A stretch of 64,000 nt of DNA from Myotis daubentonii. Lineage: Eukaryota > Chordata > Mammalia > Chiroptera > Vespertilionidae. Position numbers and translations under genes: made by a program. Where the stretch lies: positions 89,820,433-89,884,432 of the forward strand of contig NC_081842.1 in the NCBI RefSeq assembly GCF_963259705.1, in the 5' to 3' direction. Shown here in pieces: positions 55,689 through 64,000 of the stretch. Numbering within the stretch: the first letter of the stretch is position 1; the number at the start of each line of letters is the position of its first letter. The notes under the pieces were generated by a model. The model ran no database searches and was not told the DNA's origin. It saw nothing but the letters and a program-made list of their open reading frames with translations.

Positions 55689-57102
55689 ATACAGATAGAT
55701 AGATAAATATCAATTAATACTTATCAATCAAATTTCTATAGTTTTCCTACTGGATTTTCAATGAAAATCTAAATTGTTTCAGGACTCTTGGTCCTGATCT
55801 GGACATTTTTCCAGGAGGAAAACCTAGCAGACCAGTTGTTCATGGCCAGCCTGAAGAGAGGTCACTGCCATCACATGTACTGTTTCTGTGATACAGGAAC
55901 AAGGCCTATGGAGCTCTTAGTAAAAGACATCTAGCTCTAGAAATTTAGAACAGCGGTGTGGGAAAAGGTAGGAGAAAATAAATCCATACTTTCCTAGGCT
56001 AATTGCTTCATGTCAAATATGCTCTTCTGTTAAGAGCCTATACGTCATGAGTGCTAAATTTAATCAGCTTCACAAAAGTGAGGAAGGAAATCAGAAGTTA
56101 CTTCAACTTTAAGAGCTATGAGATTTGATTACACAGCTGGAGAAAATTATAGAATAATACCTTAAAGAAATTGTGTATAAATAACATATGTTTTTTATTC
56201 TCACCCCTCCTCAACACACACACACATTTACTCAGTCTTCATATCTTCTTAACCTCCACATTCAGACCCAGAAATCATTGATTTCTGAATATAGAATGGC
56301 AAATTTGTAAAGGTACCATTGTATTCCTCATAAAATTATTTTTGCATAACAAGATTAAAAAATAATTTTAATGAAAATATTTGATTCAGTGGGCCCTAAC
56401 GACACATCCTACATATTTTTTCCTTTAATAAAAATACAGGGATAAAATGTATGAAGAATACACTTTAGTTAGGATTCCCATAACCTATTTTTATTTCCTT
56501 CTTTGCTGCTACAAGGATCAACAAATTTAAAAGTGCAGAAGTATTTCAATATATAAGTAAATTATAGCAGTTTTTCGTTTACTTTACAAAATCTATTTGT
56601 TGTTTTTCAAGTAGTCTACTTATCAAATTCTTTCTTTTAAAAGGTCCTGCAATGACCTTGGACCACATTGAAACCTGGTAACAAGAGTGATGTCTATTCA
56701 TTAAGGTGCTCTAGAAACCAGGGTATGGGAATCTTCATTAGCTGCATTTTTGTGTGTGTAATAAAGTGTGTTTTTCTAAAAAACTATTTCTAATAACATA
56801 ACAGCCATTATGATGAGATTTCCAAGTGGGATAATTTTAGCAGAGAACACTGTGGGGATTTTATTGGATATAGTTATAATAACATGTGCACTTTTTTTTT
56901 GCTTTATCACTTCTCTTCTATTTAGTTATTACATTGATTTGTGTGATTTTACTGCCTCCTGTACTCATATAATTTGAGAGATGAAAATCAGTTGAGAGAA
57001 ACAAGCTGGGAAAATTCTAGTCAAAGGAATAATTTAAATCTGGTGGTGCTAAAAATGTTGAGATATATATATTTAAATAAGTCTTACAGAATATCTTACT
57101 GA
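55689..57102. other. Unassigned sequence
   Basis: A short GATA-type array lies at 55686-55706 and (CA)n at 56213-56224. No repeat family or gene recognised. Confidence 0.4.
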
Positions 57103-57700
57103 TAATTTTTTTCAGCTTCATTGATGTATAATTGATACATAACACTGTGTAAGTTTAAGGTATACAATGTGATAATTTGATATACATATATTCTGTGAGA
57201 TATTTACCACAATAATGTTTTTTGTTTTAATCCTCATCTGAGGATATTTTCCCATTGATATTTAGAGAAAGTGGAAGGGAAGGAGGAGGGGAAAAGAGAG
57301 AGACACATCAATTGGTTGCCTTCTGCATGCCCAACCAGATCCGAGGATCCAGCCTGCAATCCAGGTTCATGCCCTTGACCAGGAATCAAACTCCTGACCC
57401 TTGGGTCCAAGTTCTGGTGCTCAAATCACTAATCCAAACTGGCTAGGCTAGGGCTACCACAATAACGTTTGATACATCTTTTACCTGACATAATTACCAT
57501 CTTATTAGTGTTCTGGTGATTTATGTTGTTACGGTTAAAGCTCTCCTCTTACAGCAACTTTCAAGTACACAATACAGTATTGTTAACTATAGTCACCATG
57601 TTGAACATTAGATCCTAGGAACTTTATTCATCTTATAATTGTAAGTTTGTACCGTTTGACCAATATCTCTCCATTTTCCTCCTGAGCCACTGGTAAACAC
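57103..57700 (-). mobile_element. L1 3' UTR split by a Ves SINE
   Basis: The left piece has TTCATTGATGTATAATTGAT, GTGTAAGTTTAAGGTATACA, ATGTGATAATTTGATATACA. The right piece resumes with AGCAACTTTCAAGTACACAA, TATAGTCACCATGTTGAACA and TTTGTACCGTTTGACCAATA. Together they give a reverse mammalian L1 3' UTR. Confidence 0.85.
57221..57454 (-). mobile_element. Ves-related SINE with 16-bp target duplication
   Basis: It starts on plus TTTGTTTTAATCCTCATCTG, then AGGATATTTTCCCATTGAT and ends CTGGCTAGGCTAGGGC. The duplication is TACCACAATAATGTTT (57205-57220) and TACCACAATAACGTTT (57455-57470), one mismatch. It carries the GTGAGGATTAAAA-type tail, like the 6514 and 46238 copies. Confidence 0.93.
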
Positions 57701-58774
57701 TATTCTATTCAGTGGAAAAGTTTTAGGTGCTTAGAGTTAGGTGTGTTTTTGTGTTATTGTGGGCTTGCTGCTGTCTTATCAGAGAGTTAAAAGTGTGTCC
57801 CAAAGTAATGTGGTCTCAGAGAAGAGTTTAGAGACTTAGAAGCAGAATTAGCCAATTCTTTGGAGTCATTCTTGAGTACTTGTGAAACATTTAGCATATT
57901 CATCTTGGAAAGTATCTTCATTAATGGAGAACAAATCAAAACTGCTTCCAACAACCATGTCATAACCTCTTTGTTTAAACTCTCCCAGAAAATAACATTA
58001 AATTAAGTGTTGGGTTGTGGTTTACTAAATTTAACTGGCTAGTCTCTACCTTAACCTGCTTGAAACAGTTGTGTTACTCAAAGTATTATTCCATATGTTT
58101 GAAAGTTTATTAATTATTTAAAAAAAAACAGATTGTGCATGTGGAATAACTATTTTAAAACAAGTATATGTACCTAAAATAATTTTGTGGCTACAAAAGT
58201 TAAAAAAAAAAAAGCTCATTTTTTTTTTACCAGGATAATCTTAAAAATTATTATCTCCCTGAGAAAACTGTTATCTATAGTGTACATTTAACATATAGAT
58301 ACTAATTTAAAATGTTATTTTTCAAGTATATGTATTTTTTTTTGCCAAGTAAAAGCCAGTGCCATAGCACTATAATTATGCCCATTTTGCATTTGGTGAA
58401 ATGGAAGGCTAATTTGTTGAACATCATACAAATAAAATAAGATAGAGTAAATGAATATATCTATCATATATACATTTACATAATTTTATATTGTTTAGGA
58501 CCTACTTCAACACTATGCCTAAATACACACAAATATACATATGAATAAATACAAAATAGACTAATGGACTGATTTGTTTTCTAAAATAACTTGTGTGAGT
58601 ATAAATATAGAAATATGCATTAATTAGTTGATTACTATTTCATATGATCACATTATATACAGTTGGGGAGAATAGAGTTCAATTTATAACCACAAAGAAG
58701 TAAATCTTAAAACCTATAATAAAATAGATCACTTAAAGTACCAGATAATGAAGAGATGTCTAATAAAATTATTA
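57701..58774. other. AT-rich interval, nothing recognised
   Basis: No repeat or gene recognised. Confidence 0.4.
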
Positions 58775-58828
58775 TCCTATCTAATAATAGAAAACGTGGT
58801 AATTGACCGTACCTTTGCTATGCCTCCC

Positions 58829-58885
58829 ATTGGCTAATCAGCATGATATGCAAATTAACCGCCAACAAAGATGGCTAATTTGCAT
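58829..58885 (+). promoter_or_regulatory. CCAAT / octamer cassette in Helitron
   Basis: ATTGG (58829-58833), ATGCAAAT (58848-58855), AAGATGG (58868-58874) and ATTTGCAT (58878-58885) follow the same order as at 53176-53282, with the 24-bp palindromic units absent. Functional status unknown. Confidence 0.4.
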
Positions 58886-59005
58886 ACTGCAGGCGGGGCT
58901 GGCAGCAGGAATTGGGATCCGGACCCCTGACCCGGCGAGGCAGGGCCGGGGGATCCGGGCCTTGGATCCGTGACCTGGCGAGGGAGCAAAGCGGCGGAGA
59001 AGGGG

Positions 59006-59160
59006 GAGAGCCCAGGTGGCAGAGAAGGGAGGGATCTGAGGGCTAAGTGACGAAGGGAGGGAGCGAGGCAGTGGAGAAGGGAGAGAGCCCAGGTGGCAGA
59101 GAAGGGAGGGATCTGAGGGCTAAGTGACGAAGGGAGGGAGCGAGGCAGTGGAGAAGGGAG
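59006..59160 (+). repeat. Perfect 77-bp tandem duplication
   Basis: Two copies starting at the CCCAGGTGGCAGAGAAGGGA motif (59011 and 59088) appear identical over the whole unit. The identity points to a recent duplication or to copying within the Helitron family. Confidence 0.92.
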
Positions 59161-59287
59161 AGAAGCCCGCCTGGGTGGGCTTCGCTCCCTTCTCTGCTTC
59201 GCTGCGGTCTCAGGACGCCCTATTCTTGCAGGAATAGGCCTGAGGAAGCCCTATTCTTGCAGGAATCTTCCTGCAATGGGCATCTAG

Positions 59288-61589
59288 CTCTAATATAAAA
59301 GTCATGGATAGTTATGTTCTCAAGGGACAACCCCAAAACTTTATTTTTTCTTTTGCAATAGGGTTCATTTTTGTATAAATCAGAATCTATCCCAGTGAAA
59401 ATAGAAATGCATGGATACATGAAGATAATGCAACTCAACAAAAATATTTGTAGTCTGGGTTATTAGGAGTAGGCAAACAGATGAGAAACACAAACCATAC
59501 AATTTGTAATCCTAGATTCAGAAGCAATCAGAAAGGACCACTACTCAAATCAACAATGTGGTTGCCATCTAGTTTCAGACACACTAATTTAGGGTCAAAC
59601 AAGTTTGATCTTCTCTTGTATCCTTTAATTTTTTCTGGATGGAATGGACAGCTCAGAGTAATGGCAATAATCTCCTGGCTGGTGTTGGCTTAGGGACTTT
59701 CTAGCTCATTACCTTCCTTAATATTTTAGTCTAAAAAAACCCAATTTCAATTCTATTAAATAATTTCTTGCTATAATTCCTCTTTGTCTATTTTTTTACA
59801 CATAGGATTATTTTCTCCTGCCTTATCTGAACATGTTTCAAAAGACAACATCCCGTGTGCCTTATACTTTGCTGCTTGAAATAGGTTATATTTATACTAT
59901 TATCATATACAATAGATTTTTGCAAAAGTTCAAAAATATGTAGTTCTATTTATAATGAAATATTAACACCCAATGGATTTTGAATAGTTATTTACATCTA
60001 TATTTAATTAAAATATTAAGATGGTTGAGAAACACTTTTCTGAATGTCAAATTTGATTGTCTTACATTTAGACTTCGTTCTTAAGTTATAGGAAATCAAA
60101 GTGAGAGCATTTGCACAGTAATGCCTGTCACCAGTATTTTCTACATATCCTGCATCCTTGTCAGTTATTAAATCAGTGTGCTTCATTTTCCCAGCCTCAT
60201 GCTACTGCAGAAATGATGTGAACAGTTGAAGCAACTGCTTAAATTTTGCCTGAATTTCTCAAATAATCCAGGCAGAAATAGAAAGTTTGCTTGAAGCATT
60301 ATTGTTATCCTTCTTTTCACAAGTTGAGTCATCCCTAAGCCTGTCAATCAAATGTCCTCTCCCTTAGATGGTTCCACTCTCTTAACCATCATTGCTCAAA
60401 ATGTCTAGCACTCACACATTTCCCTTTTTTATTATTGGAAACACTCTTTAAAAATATAGACCTCACTTTAGATAGAGAATACATACATTGTCAGAAATGA
60501 ATTATAGCAACATTTTTGTAAGTAAAATATTTTATTATGCATTTCTGTATAAAAATTTCAAACCCTTCATACCAACATGATTATATTTCCCCCCCATATA
60601 AAAATAAAAACATGTGGTTATCAGGTATTGTGAATTTGTAAATGAATATCTTCAAAATAGTACTTCTAAAGGCTGTTTATTCAGAAGTAATTATTTTGAA
60701 AAAATATTTCAAATGTTTTTAGAGTCTACCCAAATGTCTGTGGTAGATTTGTTGGATTTCTATTATAATTCTATACCCATAAAGAATATATTCATGTCAT
60801 CAGTCCCACAACCTCATCAAACATTCCTTCTGTCAAAAATAGAACTCTGAGCTGGCACCCTTAGGTTTTCCATCCTGATCACACTATTCTTTATCCTTCC
60901 AGGATAACCACGCTGCTGATTTCTGTCATCAGATGCAGCCTTGTCTTTCTTTATGATTATCACTCAATCATTCTTAAGCAGTATTGTCTATTCTTGGCCA
61001 TTTAAAAAATCTTGATATGTATTTTAAGTTTCTTTTAAACTGCAGGACCATTTTCTTTTTCCTTATTTTCCTTAAAATTGTAAATGTTAATTATTAGGCC
61101 ATTTGCCCTGCAGGGTCTTCCCTAGTCTGGATGCTGTTGATTACATGCCTATTGTGTAATTCAAAGTGTTTCTTTGTCAGCAGTATTTCCTGCAAATTGG
61201 TCACTGAATTCAGAGACTTGATCAAACTTAAGTTGGATTCCTTCCACAAGCCCATGGTTGCTGTTGTTGGTAGTGGTGGTGGTGGTGGTGGTAATGGTAT
61301 CTGTGTGTGTGTTTCGGGAGGCACATCTTTTCTGGTTTGGATTCTTTCTGATGTCAGCATCAGTTAGTGACTACTGCCTGGATCCTTTATTTGATGGGGG
61401 GCTGGAAAATGGTGATAGTCTGTCATTTTGGTTTCATTTACTCACTGGTATAATTCTATTAAAAAATAATTTTTCTCCTCTGTTATTTGTTTGTACAATA
61501 ATAGAAAAAGCAGGATAAATGCTTGATTTTTTTCGCTCTTATTTACCCAGAGACCTTGTGGATGCTTCTAATAGCCTCTTGCTGCTTAA
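59288..61589. other. Unassigned sequence
   Basis: The longest stretch without an assignable repeat. It has a GGT-rich run at 61270-61297 followed by a TG run. Open frames here are short and unconserved-looking. No splice-bounded exon could be argued. Confidence 0.4.
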
Positions 61590-61865
61590 AAGCATAAGGG
61601 AAAAAAGGTGGGTTGGCCCATTAGGGGATGAGAAACTGCATGGACAAAGGGGCAACTACCAGACGTGTGAGCGGGGACATCTTGGATCCTGGCCCACCCA
61701 CCTGCAGCTGTCAGCTGACTTCCATGTACTGATGATTCCAAAAAGACCAGTAGTAAGAAACCACCTGGCTGTGCCCAAATTGCTTACCTAAAGAATTATG
61801 AGCAAATAAAATGGATATTTAAAGCCATGAAGTTTTCATGTGGTGTTTTACACTGCAATAGACAC
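61590..61865 (+). repeat. Possible MaLR-like LTR 3' part
   Basis: GGACATCTTGGATCCTGGCC, GCAGCTGTCAGCTGACTTCC, GAGCAAATAAAATGGATATT and CACTGCAATAGACACCTGAC follow the order at the 3' end of some old mammalian LTRs (AATAAA, then a CAGCAATAGATAACTG-like end). Too diverged for certainty. Confidence 0.35.
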
Positions 61866-62284
61866 CTGACGCAATATAGTTAAAGATAAAATATTTTGTG
61901 TGTTCATACTCATATTTCCAATTCAAATTAGACTATAGCTTATTACTTCACCTCTTTCCTAATGCATCTGAATCTTCTTCCACACTAACAAACCTAGTTC
62001 TGAAGAACACAGGGATGATAATTACTCATTTGCATTATTTCACATTACCTATACAACAATCTCAAAAAAAAAACAAAAAACACAGTAGTATTGATCATGA
62101 TTATTGAAAACATTAAAATGCTTGCAATACTCTTCCCACATTATCCTTATATATTTTACTAGGGGCCCAGTGCACGAAATTCGTGCACTGGGTGTGTGTG
62201 TGGGGGGGAGTGTCCCTCAGCCCAGTCTGCCCCCTCTCACATACTGGGAGCCCTCAGGCATTGACCCCCATCACCCTCCAATCA

Positions 62285-62985
62285 CAGGATCGGCCCCTTG
62301 CCCAGGCCTGACGCCTCAGACAGAGGTGTCAAGCCTGGGCAGGGGACCCTCATTTCCCCCCATCACTGGTTCTGCCCCCAGCCCAGGCCTGATGCCTCTG
62401 GCCCAGGCGTCAGACCTGGGCAGGGGACCCCCAGACCCCTCCGATTGCTGGCTCTGCCCCTTGCCCAGGCCTGATGCCTCGGCCAGAGGCATAGACCCCC
62501 ATCACCCTCCGATCACCTGATTGGCCCCTTGCCCAGGCCTGACGCCTCTGCCAGAGGTGTCAGGCTTGGACAGGGGACCCCATCTCCCCCCAATCACTGG
62601 CTCTGGCCCCCGCCCAGGCCTGAGGCCTCTGGCCCAGGAATCATGCCTGGGCAGGGGACCCCCATCTCCCTCTGATCGCTTGCTCCACCCCCCGCCCAAG
62701 CCTGACGCCTCTGACCCAGGCTTCAGGCCTGGGCAAGGGGACCATCATATCCCCCCAATCCCCGGCTCAGCCCCCCGCCCAGGCCTGATGCCTCGGCCAG
62801 AGGAGTTGACCCTCATCACCCTCCGATCACCAATCACCAGATCGGCCCCTTGACCAGGCCTGAGGCCTCCGGCAGAGGTGTCAGGCCTGGGCAGGGGACC
62901 CCCAGCTCCCCGCGGTTGCAGGCTCTGCCCCTGCCCAGGCCTAACGCCTCTGGCCTAGGCGTCCAGCCCGGGCAGTCGGGACCCG
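62285..62985 (-). repeat. 80-bp minisatellite with internal palindrome
   Basis: Nine units, each with GCCCAGGCCTGACGCCTC followed shortly by GAGGTGTCAGGCCTGGGC, so each unit can fold into a hairpin with arms of up to about 18 nt. Unit starts lie near 62303, 62380, 62462, 62530, 62612, 62693, 62778, 62850 and 62932. The 53.1 kb copy has one unit. Confidence 0.9.
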
Positions 62986-63306
62986 CAGCTGCAGTGGCCC
63001 CGCGATCATGGGCTTCGCTTTAGTCCCAGGCAAGGGACCCCTAGCTCCCGGGACTGCCAGCTTCGACCATGTCCAGCTCCCATCGCTGGCTCCACCCCTA
63101 CTTCCTGCTATCACTGGCCAGGGCGGCAAAGGGACCTGATTCTCCGATCATGGCTGGGGGGCAGGGCAAAGGCGGCCCCAGGGCCGCCTTTGCCCTGCCC
63201 CCCAGCTCTTAGCTCCTCCCTGGGTTTCTGATCACTGTCAGTGGCAGGGGGCTTCTTCCTGCTTTCCCTTTCGCCTCCCTGCATTGTGCCTACATATGCA
63301 AATTAG

Positions 63307-63378
63307 CCGCCATCTTGTTGGCAGTTAACTGCCAATCTTAGTTGGCAGTTAATTTGCATATAGCCCTGATTAGCCAAT
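63307..63378 (-). promoter_or_regulatory. YY1-like / octamer / CCAAT cassette in Helitron
   Basis: CCGCCATCTT (63307-63316), ATTTGCAT (63352-63359) and CCAAT (63374-63378), the mirror image of 53176-53271. A further octamer, ATGCAAAT, lies at 63296-63303. Confidence 0.4.
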
Positions 63379-63431
63379 GAAAAGGGTATCGTCGTACGCC
63401 AATTACCATTTTTCTCTTTTATTAGATAGGA

Positions 63432-64000
63432 TGTTTTATCATATCTGCATCATCAGATTTTATAGTCATTAAATAGCATTCTCTCATTTAACCCTCACTT
63501 AACCTCTGTTTTACTCTATATATTGAATACTCACTGCAAATCCTTGCATCAGTTTTGCTATAGTCATTATTAACATTTTGAATTATATTATCTCCACTTT
63601 TGTGTGTTGATAAGAACTTTCAATTTTTATAATTGAAAATCAGTTTTACTGGATATAAATAGCTTATTGCATTTTCTTTCTTCAAAGATCTTACATATTT
63701 ACTCTGTTTTTTTCTAAAATAAAGCATTGCTGTCGGAAAGCCTGATGATAATACAATTTTCTTTGCCACAATAGTCACATTTCCCCTCCAGATATACAAA
63801 CTATTTGTTTTTCCTTTTGTTTAAATTCCAGAAAATGTGCTAGATTATGTGACACGTCCCAGATAAATACTGCAGCATATCAAAACACCTCAAAACGTAA
63901 GCCAAAACAACCATCATGGTATTAAGCTCACAGATTCTGTGGTGGTGAGGGGCGGTGGTGGTGGGGGATTGGAAAGGTCACAGAGGGGTCAGTTTAATAC
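63432..64000. other. Mostly unassigned; faint L1 similarity
   Basis: A weak resemblance to antisense L1 ORF1-region sequence around 63640-63770 was not strong enough to call. A GGT/GGGG-rich stretch lies at 63944-63965. Confidence 0.35.

Larger units (their letters stand above)
58775..59287 (+). mobile_element. Helitron with a different 3' hairpin
   Basis: The 5' end TCCTATCTAATAATAGAA follows A at 58774 and shares the CCAAT-octamer leader with the 53.1 kb and 62.2 kb copies. The 3' end is unlike the others: hairpin TTGCAGGAATCTTCCTGCAA (59257-59276), then TGGGCAT and CTAG at 59284-59287. The base after CTAG is C, not T. It contains a perfect 77-bp tandem duplication. Same 5' end but a different 3' end suggests terminus exchange between families. 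Confidence 0.85.
62159..63431 (-). mobile_element. Helitron with expanded palindromic minisatellite
   Basis: CTAG is at 62159-62162 after A. The hairpin GTGCACGAAATTCGTGCAC (62170-62188) is a perfect inverted repeat. The 5' end at 63431 reads TCCTATCTAATAAAAGAG on minus, with T at 63432. It is a longer relative (1,273 bp) of the 53.1 kb copy, sharing both ends. Most of the extra length is nine units of an 80-bp palindromic repeat. Frames at 62104-62853 arise from this repeat. Confidence 0.93.

Noticed and set aside
59288..61589. Possible host exons in the largest unassigned interval
   Set aside because: Open frames are under 90 codons, and no convincing splice-bounded frame or protein motif was seen.
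62104..62853. Open frames of 110-140 codons near the right end
   Set aside because: Produced by the GC-rich 80-bp palindromic repeat of a Helitron; not protein-coding.
63600..63830. Weak antisense L1 ORF1-region similarity
   Set aside because: Similarity too sparse to distinguish from AT-rich chance by eye.
1..64000. Autonomous Helitron (Rep/helicase) coding sequence
   Set aside because: All Helitrons here are under 1.4 kb and no HUH-Rep or PIF1-like helicase reading was seen. They must be mobilised in trans.

Overview
This is a gene-poor, repeat-dominated stretch of a mammalian genome, almost certainly from a vespertilionid (vesper) bat. Three lines support this. There are about seventeen non-autonomous Helitrons of the Helibat type: A/T insertion sites, 5'-TC ends, and 3'-CTAG ends preceded by a GTGCAC...GTGCAC hairpin. 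There are about ten tRNA-derived Ves SINEs. There is also a SPIN-type hAT MITE with a perfect 8-bp target duplication. I found no convincing host exon, intact protein-coding gene, true tRNA gene, CRISPR array or prokaryotic feature. Open frames in the GC-rich blocks lie in Helitron minisatellites, and a few on the minus strand are decayed L1 proteins.

Layout. 1-835: Helitron with a 47-bp minisatellite, cutting a hAT element. 1230-2446: a MaLR LTR and a candidate ERV LTR. 3438-3969: Helitron. 6514-6789: Ves SINE. 8205-10582: MIR, then a hAT-Charlie element split by two abutting Helitrons. 11951-16275: MaLR LTR, Ves SINEs, MIR. 17450-24924: a full-length L1 in reverse orientation, with target duplications and a nested SINE. 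27827-32850: the densest cluster, with a composite Helitron, an inverted pair of one Helitron subfamily, a Ves SINE, and an L1 split by a Helitron doublet. 32857-34645: MIR split by an L1 tail, hAT, and L2 split by a mariner MITE. 35382-40056: two more composite Helitrons and two small ones. 40740-43325: a younger 5'-truncated L1 with readable ORF2 remnants. 44350-49493: Helitron, SINEs, hAT. 49630-51133: an L2 fragment and an ERV-type LTR containing the SPIN element. 51940-57700: L2, Helitrons, old L1 pieces. 58775-59287 and 62159-63431: two more Helitrons.

The most interesting signal is in the Helitrons. Three times a Helitron sits exactly at the 5' boundary of another, forming head-to-tail doublets. 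Three further loci carry a composite of two joined Helitrons. In all three composites the internal (upstream) module has lost its 3' terminator hairpin, and in the two with a readable junction the terminal CTAG is also reduced. The outer ends are intact, with A...T flanks. This is what one expects if hairpin loss let rolling-circle transposition read through one element into the next and the two-module unit then multiplied. Several Helitron 5' regions also share a CCAAT / ATTTGCAT octamer / GCCATCTTG (YY1-like) cassette resembling a vertebrate housekeeping promoter, which may be captured regulatory DNA.

Family names are from recalled consensus features, not database searches. Boundaries of old repeats are approximate; boundaries of Helitrons, SPIN and several SINEs are read from terminal motifs or target duplications.
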